Source: Bacillota bacterium (GTDB lineage Bacteria; Bacillota; Clostridia; Christensenellales; SZUA-584). Taken from it: a DNA stretch of 64,000 nucleotides. The stretch lies in NCBI GenBank assembly GCA_023410595.1, contig JAEYPO010000040.1, positions 48,108 to 112,107 on the forward strand, written 5' to 3'. A program made the translations under genes and the position numbers. Of this stretch, positions 49,223 through 57,870 are shown piece after piece. The stretch's first letter is position 1, and each line of letters begins with the position of its first letter. A model generated the notes under the pieces. The model did not search any database, was not told where the DNA came from, and was given only the letters and a program-made list of their open reading frames with translations.

Positions 49223-50338
49223 ATGATGAACAAAAAATTCAATGTGGCTATTGTTGGCATGAGTTTTGGCGTCGAGTTTATACCCATTTATCAAAGACAT
49301 CCCGATTCAAATCTGGTCGCGATCTGCCAGAGGAACAAAGACAATCTTAATAGGCTAGGCAAAATATGGGGCATCGATAAGCTGTATACGGATTACCAGG
49401 CTCTTCTTCAGGATAAAAGCATAGATATCGTTCATATCAACACGCCGCCCGAGCTTCACGCGGATATGGTGGTTCAGGGTCTTGAAGCCGGAAAGCATGT
49501 CGCGTGTACGATTCCGATGGCTCTGACGGTTGAAGACTGCCACAGAATCGTCAAGGCGCAAAAGGCGTCGGGTCTTAAATACATTATGATGGAGACCGTG
49601 ATATACAGCAGGGAGTTCCTGTTTCTCAAAGAACAGTATGAGAAAGGCGAACTCGGTAAGCTGCAGTTTTTAAGAGGCTCTCATCAGCAGGATATGATGG
49701 CGTGGCCCGAATACTGGTATGGATTCCCGCCGATGCTCAACGCGACGCACGCCATATCGCCGGTGCTCAGTATCGGCAACAACCAGGCGGAATATGTGTC
49801 TTGCCTGGGGTCCGGCACAATCGACAAAAGCATGCACAAAAACTACGGCTGCCCGTTTTCTATCGAAACCACACACATCAAATTCAAGGATTCCGACCTT
49901 GGCGCGGAAGTCACACGTTCGCTGTTCGGTGTCGCGAGACAGTACAGGGAGAGTTTTGACGTGTACGGGTCCAAAAAGAGCTTTGAGTGGACGCAGATCG
50001 AAGGAAAGCACCACATCTTCCATGTGGGCGAAACGCCGTCCGAAATCGCGAAGATACCCGATTACGCTTATTTGCTGCCTGAGGATATCCGCGACTTTAC
50101 ACAAAAGGGCGTCTACGACAACGCCGATAACGAACACCTCTCCTTTAAGCAGGGAGGCGGCCATGGCGGTTCTCATCCGCATCTGGTGAATGAATTCCTG
50201 TCGGCCGTCAAGGAAGACAGGGAACCGGAACCCAACGCGGTCCGGGCGGCCAACATCACCTGCAGCGGCATACTGTCTAACCAATCGGCGCTGAGGAACG
50301 GGGAAAAGATATATCTTCCCGAATGGACTCTTGTCTGA
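49223..50338 (+). CDS. Gfo/Idh/MocA family oxidoreductase with altered EKP motif
   Basis: A 371-residue NAD(P)-dependent oxidoreductase: Rossmann start VAIVGMSFG, then VHINTPPELHADMV, and a C-terminal alpha/beta domain. The family's usual EKP motif with catalytic Lys is replaced by TIP in ACTIPMALTVEDC, so the classic catalytic lysine is missing. The protein may act by another base, have a different reaction, or be regulatory. GGGAG precedes ATG 49223. It overlaps no neighbour but is followed at 21 bases by a sugar isomerase, suggesting inositol- or keto-sugar-type metabolism. Confidence 0.85.
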   Translation: MMNKKFNVAIVGMSFGVEFIPIYQRHPDSNLVAICQRNKDNLNRLGKIWGIDKLYTDYQALLQDKSIDIVHINTPPELHADMVVQGLEAGKHVACTIPMALTVEDCHRIVKAQKASGLKYIMMETVIYSREFLFLKEQYEKGELGKLQFLRGSHQQDMMAWPEYWYGFPPMLNATHAISPVLSIGNNQAEYVSCLGSGTIDKSMHKNYGCPFSIETTHIKFKDSDLGAEVTRSLFGVARQYRESFDVYGSKKSFEWTQIEGKHHIFHVGETPSEIAKIPDYAYLLPEDIRDFTQKGVYDNADNEHLSFKQGGGHGGSHPHLVNEFLSAVKEDREPEPNAVRAANITCSGILSNQSALRNGEKIYLPEWTLV

Positions 50339-50358
50339 AGTCAAGCAAGGAGTATGAT

Positions 50359-51210
50359 ATGAAATTCGGTATCAGTACGTTTGTTTGGTGTTCGCCTTTT
50401 ACGACGGCTTCATTTGACATTATACCAAAAGTCAAAGAGATAGGTTATGATGTGTTCGAAGTGGCCGCAGAAGAGCTGGATCGGGTCGACTGGCGTCTGC
50501 TCAAAAAAATGTGTGACGGTCTGGGGCTGGAAGTAACACTGAGCGGTGCGTTCGGGCTCACAAGGGATATTTCCAGCGACGATGCTTCCGTCAGGAGAGC
50601 CGGAATGGACTATATCAGCGACTGTTTGAATATCTGTGAGACGCTGGGCTCTAAGAAATTCGGAGGGCCTGTCTATTCCGCCGTCGGGAAGACGCGGTTC
50701 TTAACCGAAGAGCAGAAAAAGGCGGAGCGGGAAAGATGCGTTCAAAATCTTAAGATCGTGGCCGGTCAGGCTCGGGACAGCGGCGTGACCATTGGCTTAG
50801 AGCCGATAAACCGGTTTGAGAACGATATGATCAATACGGTGGATCAGGCGCTTTCGCTGATCGGCGAGGTCGATTCGAAGAATATACGGCTGCTCATCGA
50901 TACTTTTCACGCCAACATCGAAGAGAAAAGCATTCCGGCGGCGTTCCGAAAGGCCGGTGCGAGCCTTTGCCATATACATGGCAATGAAAACGACAGAGGC
51001 ACGCCGGGTACGGGCCATACGGACTGGGCGGGCATAAGGAGCGCTTTGAATGAGACGGGTTATGATGACATGATCGTAATAGAAACGTTCGGCGCTATAT
51101 CAAAAGAGATCGCAAGAGCCGCGTCCATCTGGAGACCTTTGGCCGAGAGTCCGTACGTGCTGGCAAAAGAAGGCCTTGAGTTCTTCAAGCATTTGTTCCA
51201 AACGCCGTAA
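50359..51210 (+). CDS. Sugar phosphate isomerase/epimerase (AP_endonuc_2 TIM barrel)
   Basis: A 283-residue TIM-barrel protein of the xylose isomerase-like group close to D-tagatose/D-allulose 3-epimerases. Metal-binding and catalytic positions are seen in IGLEPINRFEND (Glu), LLIDTFHANIEE (Asp/His), HIHGNENDRG and VIETFGA (Glu). AAGGAG six bases before ATG 50359 fixes the start. With the Gfo/Idh gene upstream it forms a sugar oxidation/epimerisation pair. The substrate is not known. Confidence 0.88.
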   Translation: MKFGISTFVWCSPFTTASFDIIPKVKEIGYDVFEVAAEELDRVDWRLLKKMCDGLGLEVTLSGAFGLTRDISSDDASVRRAGMDYISDCLNICETLGSKKFGGPVYSAVGKTRFLTEEQKKAERERCVQNLKIVAGQARDSGVTIGLEPINRFENDMINTVDQALSLIGEVDSKNIRLLIDTFHANIEEKSIPAAFRKAGASLCHIHGNENDRGTPGTGHTDWAGIRSALNETGYDDMIVIETFGAISKEIARAASIWRPLAESPYVLAKEGLEFFKHLFQTP

Positions 51211-51225
51211 GTTTGTTATGTCCAT

Positions 51226-51322
51226 GGGCTAAAGCAGGCTTTGCAGCAATAACGCTAATCAGCGCAGCTTTGAAGAAGACTCTGCCTTGGAAACGCTCGT
51301 TTACAACGTAACGGTTAAATAA
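51226..51322 (+). pseudogene. Remnant of a second I42 inhibitor gene (3' end)
   Basis: From GGGCTAAAG to the stop TAA the sequence matches the 3' end of the I42 gene at 48027-48129 with small deletions; the last frame reads RSFEEDSALETLVYNVTVK before the stop, against RSFEEGSASETLVFNVTVQ in the intact gene. The upstream two thirds are absent and there is no start. A similar terminator follows. This is a decayed partial duplicate. Confidence 0.75.
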
Positions 51323-51334
51323 TTCCGATATGCG

Positions 51335-51372
51335 AAAAGCGCTCGAGCTGTGATCTGCGGGCGCTTTTTTCT
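51335..51372 (+). terminator. Terminator after isomerase gene and I42 remnant
   Basis: AAAAGCGC (51335-51342) and GCGCTTTT (51361-51368) form an eight-pair stem followed by more T. It now closes the AraC/oxidoreductase/isomerase cassette but derives from the I42 copy. Confidence 0.75.
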
Positions 51373-51480
51373 TGCGCCGGAAAGTATCAGTCCTTTAACC
51401 GCAGCAATTAATTACGTTTCAGCAAAGCCGAATATGCATCCTCTTCTCCGAATATCCATAGTTAGAGAGGTGATGCGGTA

Positions 51481-52149
51481 ATGGATCAGGATATGCAGAT
51501 AAAGAACCGTGTGCTTTCGGCGGACATGTATTACAAAAACACGCTGGTGCTGAAATATATCATTAACTACCCGTGGCTCGAATCAACAGAGTTCTTTCAG
51601 CAGTCCGTTAAAATAAATCAGCACTACGCGACAAAATCCATCGCGTACCAGCAGTACTGCGAACTGAGCCTTTATCAGTCGGCGGCGGAGGAATACGATA
51701 ACTCAATCAGAAACGGTTATCCCGTAAGGGTATTTGAAGCGGACGTAGACTACACGCTTACATACAACAGAAACTGCGCGCTAAGCCTGTATTTTGACAG
51801 GTATGAATTCACGGGCGGGGCACACGGCAATACGGTGCGCTATTCGGACACATGGAATTTAGAGGACGCCCGCCGCATGAGCCTTGTTGAAATATACCCC
51901 TCGTATAAAGACCATATAACGGATGAGATCAGCAGCGATATAGCCGCGCAGATGGCCAAAGGAAATAAGATATACTTTGACGATTACAGGCAGAACGTCG
52001 TGCAGTATTTCGACCCGGAAAGCTTTTATCTTAATTACAGGGGCGCCGTCGTTTATTTTCAGCAGTATGAGATAGCGCCGTACTCAAGCGGCCTGCCCGA
52101 ATTTACTATACCATATTCAAACAGCGTTCATCGCCCGAGATGTAAATAA
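51481..52149 (+). CDS. DUF3298 domain protein
   Basis: A 222-residue protein without a signal peptide that matches the DUF4163/DUF3298 layout: an N-terminal beta-rich part (VLKYIINYPWLES) and the C-terminal DUF3298 signature FTGGAHGNTVRYSDTWNLED. AGAGAGGTGATGCGGTA contains the ribosome site before ATG. Similar proteins in Bacillus (RsiV/YndJ tails) are extracytoplasmic lysozyme-binding or anti-sigma parts; here no membrane helix is present, so the location is uncertain. Confidence 0.8.
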   Translation: MDQDMQIKNRVLSADMYYKNTLVLKYIINYPWLESTEFFQQSVKINQHYATKSIAYQQYCELSLYQSAAEEYDNSIRNGYPVRVFEADVDYTLTYNRNCALSLYFDRYEFTGGAHGNTVRYSDTWNLEDARRMSLVEIYPSYKDHITDEISSDIAAQMAKGNKIYFDDYRQNVVQYFDPESFYLNYRGAVVYFQQYEIAPYSSGLPEFTIPYSNSVHRPRCK

Positions 52150-52155
52150 GCTTTT

Positions 52156-53067
52156 TCAGTATTGTATGAGTGGTTCCAGCTTGCTTAAAAACTTGCCCAC
52201 CGATAGTCCATTCTTTAAATCGCTGCCGGGCGTAATGCGAATAACGCTCCATTCCTCGGTATGTTCGAGCGACGCCCCGGGCGCGACCGCTTTCAGCGGA
52301 GAAAGCGTTTCCATCTCCGTCATATAATCGCAAATATACGTCTCGTAAGATACGTTGTTATCGGGGTATGTCTCCCCCAAAATATGGCGGTACCTCTTTA
52401 TGAACACGTTTTGGCCGTTAACATACGCCGCCCAGCCGCTTTTGTTGTCGACGCCTATCTTAAACGGAATCTTTACCGACGAGTCATGTGTGATTATGAT
52501 ATGGTCTTTAAGCCATTTTACCCTGCTGTCGTTCATATCCGTATACGGCCAGACAGACACGCTGCGGTTATGGAGCAGCCCCGTGTCCGGGCCGGTAAAC
52601 GGTATTATCTCTATTCCGCCGGGCGCCATCATCGAAACAGCCCATACGGCAAATTCGATTGGGCGGTCGTTCATGTTTGTTATCCTGTGCAGCACTTTCA
52701 CCTTGTTGTCGGATACAGTGAATTCTATCTGTTTCGCTATATTCGCCCACCCGTCAAGCGGCTGAGTCAGTATTACCGTATCGTTCTTTATCTCAAAGCT
52801 TACAGGCAGGTCGTCGGGGAAATACGTTTTCGGCATTTCCTCCGGGCTCGCCCAGACCCTGTGGCCGCCATAAGCGGACCATTCGGCTTCTCCCGCCGTA
52901 ACCTTGACGCCGGGCGCAAGGCAGAACACATTGTCCATTCCGGCAAGCCCGAAATGCAGTATCCTTATACCGAACCCCAGCGCCGCTATTATATCGACCT
53001 TGCCGTTAGTAACCTTCAGGCATTCGCCGAATTCGCTGTAGTAATACTTTTGTACAGTAATACTCAT
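52156..53067 (-). CDS. DUF4380 domain protein
   Basis: A 303-residue beta-rich soluble protein. The YGGHRVWASPEEMPKTYFPDD segment, VKVLHRITNMNDRPIEFAVWA and the absence of a signal peptide fit DUF4380 proteins, which have a galactose-mutarotase-like fold. A role in carbohydrate modification or recognition is possible but unproven. It converges on the DUF3298 gene with only six bases between stops and no visible terminator. Confidence 0.75.
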   Translation of the reverse strand: MSITVQKYYYSEFGECLKVTNGKVDIIAALGFGIRILHFGLAGMDNVFCLAPGVKVTAGEAEWSAYGGHRVWASPEEMPKTYFPDDLPVSFEIKNDTVILTQPLDGWANIAKQIEFTVSDNKVKVLHRITNMNDRPIEFAVWAVSMMAPGGIEIIPFTGPDTGLLHNRSVSVWPYTDMNDSRVKWLKDHIIITHDSSVKIPFKIGVDNKSGWAAYVNGQNVFIKRYRHILGETYPDNNVSYETYICDYMTEMETLSPLKAVAPGASLEHTEEWSVIRITPGSDLKNGLSVGKFLSKLEPLIQY

Positions 53068-53189
53068 ATTTTTACCTCGCGTTTTATGATTATATGTTCC
53101 GATTTATGTAAGCTTTTGGCTCATTATTGGTATATGTGTCGTTATTTGCTATCCAGAGTATATCAAATTATACTATACAAGTAAAGCGG

Positions 53190-53218
53190 TTGACTTTGCG
53201 CCCGCGTTTCTCTATGCT
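53190..53218 (+). promoter_or_regulatory. SigA-type promoter of the frameshifted HD gene
   Basis: TTGACT (53190-53195), a 17-base spacer and TATGCT (53213-53218) lie about 30 bases upstream of the original start at 53249. Confidence 0.5.
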
Positions 53219-53248
53219 ATGCTATATAATGAAAGAAGGAATTGGTAT

Positions 53249-53814
53249 ATGGCAGAATTCTCACCCGGCCGTGAGTACGCCTGGGCTGCGCTAAACGAAT
53301 ATATGCATTCGGAAAACCTGCTGCGTCACTCGCTGTGATGAGGCATTTTGCTTCCGTTTACAGTGAGGACATGGCAAAATGGGGCGTCGTCGGGCTGCTG
53401 CACGACATAGATTACGAGATGTACCCCGAGCAGCATTGCGCAAAGGCAAGGGAGCTGCTGTTAAAGCACGGCTACCCCGAAGAGTACATACGCGCCGTTC
53501 AGAGCCATGGATACAAATTTGTAAACGACATAAAGCCGGAGTCCGCTATGGAAAAGGTATTGTACGCCGTCGATGAGCTTACCGGCCTTATAGCCGCGGT
53601 TGCGCTCATGCGGCCGAGCAGGAGCGTGCTCGACTTAGGCGTAAGCTCCGTAAAGAAGAAGTGGAACCAAAAATCGTTTGCCGCGGGCGTGAGCCGGGAA
53701 GCTATCCAAGACGGAGCAAATATGCTGGGCATGGAGCTCGGCGAGCTTATTGAGCATACTATAGCGGGTATGCGCAGCGCAGCAAATGAAACAGGGCTCA
53801 AAGGGAATCTGTGA
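53249..53814 (+). pseudogene. HD domain protein gene broken by a small deletion
   Basis: The original frame starts at ATG 53249 (after AAAGAAGGAATTGGTAT) and reads MAEFSPGREYAWAALNEYMH to NLLRHSL, then meets TGA at 53336. The rest (MMRHFASVYSEDMAKWGVVG, HDIDYE, through 53814) continues in another frame from GTG 53335. HD proteins of this type read HSLAVEAVMRHF here, so about 13 bases are missing between HSL and VMRHF. The first metal-binding His lies in the lost part of the reading frame. A 159-residue product from GTG 53335 may still be made but lacks that His. Confidence 0.75.
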
Positions 53815-53841
53815 CGCCCTCCAGGCCCTGCCTATAAACCC

Positions 53842-56421
53842 TTATTTTAGGAACATTCTCAGCATCTTTTCCTTTTTATCCGTGAACGGAGCATAACGAA
53901 CGGGCAGGTCTATCCACGTCTTTTTATCGACGATGCTCTTGTAGTGCGTAAAAGTATCAAAGCTTAATTTGCCGTGATACGCGCCCATTCCGCTCTCCCC
54001 CACGCCGCCGAAGCCCATATGATGCGTCGCCAAATGTATTATAGTATCGTTCACACAGCCGCCTCCGAATGATACCTCGCGCAGAACGCGTTTTTGCAGC
54101 GCCTTGTCTTTAGTAAAAAGATACAGCGCGAGAGGCTTCGGATGTGATTTTATCGTCTTTATCGTCTCGTCAATATCGGTGAATGTGAGCACCGGCAGCA
54201 GCGGCCCGAACACCTCCTGCCCCATTACGGGCGAATCCCACGTAATGCCGGTAAGCACCGTCGGCTCTATCTTTAGAGCTCCACGGTTGCTTCGCCCGCC
54301 TATGGCAATCTGTTCTCCCTCTATTAGGCCGAGCAGGCGGTCAAAAGCATTCTCGTCCACGATTTTAGGCAGGCTCCTATCCTCCAGCCCGCCGGGGTAA
54401 AATTCGGCTATGGCTTTCTTCAGCTCGCTTACAAGCTCGCCCTTTTTGCTCTCATGCACGTAAACGTGGTCGGGCGCTACGCACGTCTGGCCCGCGTTTA
54501 TATACTTGCCGAACGCGAGACGCTTTGCGGTCAGCGGTATGTCCGCGGTCTCGTCAACTATCACCGGGCTCTTACCTCCCAGCTCTAGGCTCACCGGCGT
54601 CAGGTTCTTCGCCGCGGCCTCCATCACAGTCCTGCCGGCGCCCACACTGCCGGTGAAAAACATATAATCGTACTTGAAATCGAGCAGGTCGGCGTTTTCT
54701 TTGCGGCTGCCCTGAATAACGCTCACATACTCGGGCGGGAAGATGCCCGCTATCAGCTCGGCCAGTACTTTCGACGTTTCAGGCGATTTGTTTGAGGGCT
54801 TAAGCATCACGCAGTTTCCGGCGGCTATAGCTCCCGCGAGCGGGTCAAGCGACAGCAGCACCGGGTAGTTCCACGGCGATATAATGAGCGTTACGCCAAA
54901 AGGTTCGGGCTGGACGAAGCTTTTGGCGGCGAACTGCGCGAGCGGCGTGCTAACGCTGCGAGGCCTCGCCCATCTTCTTAAGTTTTTGATAAGGAAACGG
55001 ATCTCGTCCCTGCACATTCCTATTTCGGTCATATACCCCTCGCAGTCCGATTTGCCGAGGTCTGAGTGCAGCGCGTCAAGCAGCCTGCGTTCATTTGCGC
55101 CCACGGCGCCGAGCAGCTTTTCAAGAGCGTCGAGACGATACGATACGTTTAGCGTCGCTCCCGTATCGAAGAATTTTCTTTGCGCGCTTAGTATCTCGGT
55201 TTTATTCATTTTAACCTCCATTACCCGCCCCACGATGGCGGAGATCTCAGATTTCCCGAATATCCTCGGTACTGGATACCACGGGTTTCCTTCTTTGAGC
55301 GCCCACTCGACTATACGGGGCACGTCCCTGCTCTTTACAGACTTTAGCTTATCGGGTATGCCCATACTGCGGCCCAGCTCCCGTATCGCCGCGATGAACG
55401 CAAGCGCGGCCTCGCGCTCGCTCTTGTTTATTATGTCCAGCCCTGCCGCCTCTGACAAACGGGCAAGCTGCGCGTATATGCTGCTGCCGAACGAGTCCGG
55501 CACGTAAGGCAGTATTGCGGCGTTTGCACGCCCGTGTGCCTCGCTATATAGCCCGCCCAGCGTATGGGCTATTGGATGCACGTACGTCAGTCCGGCCCGC
55601 GTAAACGAATCTCCCGCATAGAATGAAGCGAGCAGCATGTTTTGCCTCGCTTCCATGTCCTCCCCGTTGTCGTACGTCCGTTTGATGTTGGCGAATATTA
55701 GCCTGACGGCGTCTTCCGAAAGCTTCCTGCAGCGTTTAGTCACGCCGTGCGTAATATATGCCTCCACGGCGTGCGTCAGCGCGTCCATGCCGGTATTTGC
55801 GGTAACGGCGGGCGGAAGCCCTTTCGTCAGTTCCGGGTCGAGCGCGCAGCATACCGGTATCAGCACCGGGTCGCTTACCGCGTACTTATGATGCGTACTG
55901 CTGTCCGTCACTACGGCCGCTATGGTCACCTCCGAGCCCGTGCCCGCCGTGGTGGGCACGGCGAATACCGGCGGCAGCTTGCGCCTTACCTTTAAAAAAC
56001 CTCCCATTTCGGGTATCGTACGTTTTGGCCTTGCAATCCTCGCAGCCGCGGCCTTGGCGGCGTCTATTACGGAGCCTCCCCAGAAAGCGATAAAACCGCC
56101 GCAGGCGCTGTCAATATACGCTTTGCGCGTTTCCTCTATGACGTCTACCGTAGGGTTCTCCATAACGCGGTCAAAAATAGTATAAGCTATACCGGCATCG
56201 TCAAGCGCGGCAAGCAGGCCGTCCGGCAGGCCCAGCCTCGTAATCGTACTGTCCGTCACAAACAGCACGCGGCTTACGCCAAAACGCCTTACTTCATCCG
56301 GCAGCTTCAGCGCGCTGCCCGCGCCGCGTAATACCACAGGCGTCCGCCATTTCAAAAAATGCGACGCGTTATAGAATACAAACTGAAAGATACGGTATCC
56401 AGCCTTCTTTAAGCGGTTCAT
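53842..56421 (-). CDS. Fused iron-type alcohol dehydrogenase and aldehyde dehydrogenase (reverse AdhE order)
   Basis: An 859-residue fusion. Residues about 1-400 are an iron-dependent alcohol dehydrogenase (GGSVIDAAKA, metal-binding GMDALTHAVEAY and HPIAHTLGG, AHGRANA). Residues about 405-859 are a non-acylating, class 3-type aldehyde dehydrogenase (ISPWNYPVLL, LELGGKSP, catalytic Cys in NAGQTCVAPDH). Order is opposite to AdhE (ALDH then ADH). An in-frame ATG at 55209 with GGAGG five bases before it sits exactly at the junction, so the ALDH part may also be made alone. ATG 56421 has GGAGG at eight bases. It would interconvert alcohols, aldehydes and acids with NAD(P). Confidence 0.9.
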   Translation of the reverse strand: MNRLKKAGYRIFQFVFYNASHFLKWRTPVVLRGAGSALKLPDEVRRFGVSRVLFVTDSTITRLGLPDGLLAALDDAGIAYTIFDRVMENPTVDVIEETRKAYIDSACGGFIAFWGGSVIDAAKAAAARIARPKRTIPEMGGFLKVRRKLPPVFAVPTTAGTGSEVTIAAVVTDSSTHHKYAVSDPVLIPVCCALDPELTKGLPPAVTANTGMDALTHAVEAYITHGVTKRCRKLSEDAVRLIFANIKRTYDNGEDMEARQNMLLASFYAGDSFTRAGLTYVHPIAHTLGGLYSEAHGRANAAILPYVPDSFGSSIYAQLARLSEAAGLDIINKSEREAALAFIAAIRELGRSMGIPDKLKSVKSRDVPRIVEWALKEGNPWYPVPRIFGKSEISAIVGRVMEVKMNKTEILSAQRKFFDTGATLNVSYRLDALEKLLGAVGANERRLLDALHSDLGKSDCEGYMTEIGMCRDEIRFLIKNLRRWARPRSVSTPLAQFAAKSFVQPEPFGVTLIISPWNYPVLLSLDPLAGAIAAGNCVMLKPSNKSPETSKVLAELIAGIFPPEYVSVIQGSRKENADLLDFKYDYMFFTGSVGAGRTVMEAAAKNLTPVSLELGGKSPVIVDETADIPLTAKRLAFGKYINAGQTCVAPDHVYVHESKKGELVSELKKAIAEFYPGGLEDRSLPKIVDENAFDRLLGLIEGEQIAIGGRSNRGALKIEPTVLTGITWDSPVMGQEVFGPLLPVLTFTDIDETIKTIKSHPKPLALYLFTKDKALQKRVLREVSFGGGCVNDTIIHLATHHMGFGGVGESGMGAYHGKLSFDTFTHYKSIVDKKTWIDLPVRYAPFTDKKEKMLRMFLK

Positions 56422-56436
56422 GCTTTTATCCTCCAT

Positions 56437-56823
56437 ATATAATATGGATTCGGTCTTAAGCTGCCCGTCTTAATTCAGTCTTCGAACCCTTCTTAATTCT
56501 GCTGCCGTGTGGTACTTTCAGGATGTACGGCCGCGTAATAAAAGCACTTTATATAATATATGCTGTCACTGTTTATATTAATATATTTTGGTTAGCTGTC
56601 AATCAGATATTAGTTATGTATGTCAGAGTTTAATATCACATTACCAATCCTTCAAGTCTCACGACTTGAAACCAAGCGTGAGCGGCTAAAGGATCTCCCT
56701 TATGCAAAGCACTTACAATGGACTCACTTTGGAAGAGAGCTGTTAAAGCGGCGGGTAATGATTTTTGCTGCGAAAAGCCGCGTTCTTATATCGGGGTTCC
56801 CAAAAGTCATGAGGCTTCTAGGG
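56437..56823. other. Unexplained intergenic stretch
   Basis: This 387-base gap lies between the start of the ADH-ALDH gene and the stop of the DMT exporter gene, both on the minus strand. It is AT-rich in the first 200 bases (promoter region for the fusion). At 56651-56670 there is a hairpin TTCAAGT/ACTTGAA. A plus-strand frame 56620-56856 of 78 codons and another frame with a run of about 55 open codons overlap it and the DMT 3' end; neither has a ribosome site or a recognised product. Confidence 0.5.
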
Positions 56824-57690
56824 CTAACAATGCTCCCGAAGTTCCCGCTTAATTAGATCTACGCGGCTTCGCTTTGAGTCCTGTATGTTGTATATTGCGA
56901 CAGTGACTATAACGATAACCCCGCCTATAAGCGCCCAGACTCCCGGCGCCTCCCCCGTCAGCAGCAGCACCCATATGGGATTGAGCAGCGGCTCGAGCGT
57001 CGCTATCAATGAAGCGGAAATGGGCTGTGTAAGCTTTATGCCGATAGAGAAAAGCACGTACGCCAGTCCAAACTGGAATATGCCGAGCAGCGCTATCGCT
57101 CCCCATGCGGCAGGCTCGAATGTAACGCTCTCAGCCGCGAACGGTATGCCTATAGCGGCGTTAATGAGGTGTCCCAGCAGCACGGCTTCTTCGGGCTTCG
57201 CGTTCGGCGATTTATTCATTAAAAATACGCCCGCGAACGTTATGCCCGAGAGGCAGGCGAGTATATTCCCAAGCATTGCGTCGGCGTGCAGCTGGTCAAG
57301 GAAAAACAGCGCCATACCTATGAACACCGCGAACACCGCTGCGAGGTCGAGCGGCTTCGGACGTTTCCCAAAGAAGATTATTGAAATTACCACGACAAAT
57401 ATAGGGGCGGTATACTGAAGCACAATGGCGTTCGCCGCTGTCGTCAGCTTGTTCGCAAACACGAACAGCACCGTCGTTCCTGACATAGACAACGCACCCA
57501 TTATGACAGGCAATGAGAATGTGATGTGAAGGCGGCGCATATAGATTATCATCACGAGCGCCGCAAACACCGAACGTATGCCGACTATGGTCATTGCGTC
57601 CCAGGGTACTAGCTTTATGAGCAGCCCTCCGAAGCTCCAGAGTATCGCCGTGCACGCTATCAGCAGAGGGCCTTTTACATTGCTTCTCAT
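56824..57690 (-). CDS. DMT superfamily transporter (EamA)
   Basis: A 288-residue membrane protein with ten predicted helices in two EamA repeats (residues about 5-135 and 145-275). The ATLEPLLNPIWVLLLTGEAPG block near the end is typical. Members export metabolites or amino acids; the substrate is unknown. It is a single gene, divergent from the 5'-nucleotidase gene. Confidence 0.9.
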   Translation of the reverse strand: MRSNVKGPLLIACTAILWSFGGLLIKLVPWDAMTIVGIRSVFAALVMIIYMRRLHITFSLPVIMGALSMSGTTVLFVFANKLTTAANAIVLQYTAPIFVVVISIIFFGKRPKPLDLAAVFAVFIGMALFFLDQLHADAMLGNILACLSGITFAGVFLMNKSPNAKPEEAVLLGHLINAAIGIPFAAESVTFEPAAWGAIALLGIFQFGLAYVLFSIGIKLTQPISASLIATLEPLLNPIWVLLLTGEAPGVWALIGGVIVIVTVAIYNIQDSKRSRVDLIKRELREHC

Positions 57691-57792
57691 AAGTCATACA
57701 TCTCCGTACGCGAAATATCGAAGCATATATTAACACACAGTATAAACACGGGTCAATGTAGTAATCGCACCGTTTGCATAACTTACTCAGCA

Positions 57793-57821
57793 TTGTTTAT
57801 GTAATAGCGCGGGTGTATAAT
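57793..57821 (+). promoter_or_regulatory. Promoter of the surface nucleotidase gene
   Basis: TTGTTT (57793-57798), a 17-base spacer and TATAAT (57816-57821) lie 50 bases before the ATG. Confidence 0.65.
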
Positions 57822-57870
57822 AAGTGTCATATAAAGTCATTTCCATATTCGGTTTACAGGAGGATATCCC

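Noticed and set aside
52261..53184. A 307-codon plus-strand frame opposite the DUF4380 gene
   Set aside because: Antisense to a coherent DUF4380 protein, with Arg/His/Tyr-rich composition and no motif.
56620..56856. A 78-codon plus-strand open frame as a gene
   Set aside because: No ribosome site, overlap with the DMT transporter 3' end, no recognisable domain, and the sequence looks like composition-driven open frame; described only as an unexplained stretch.
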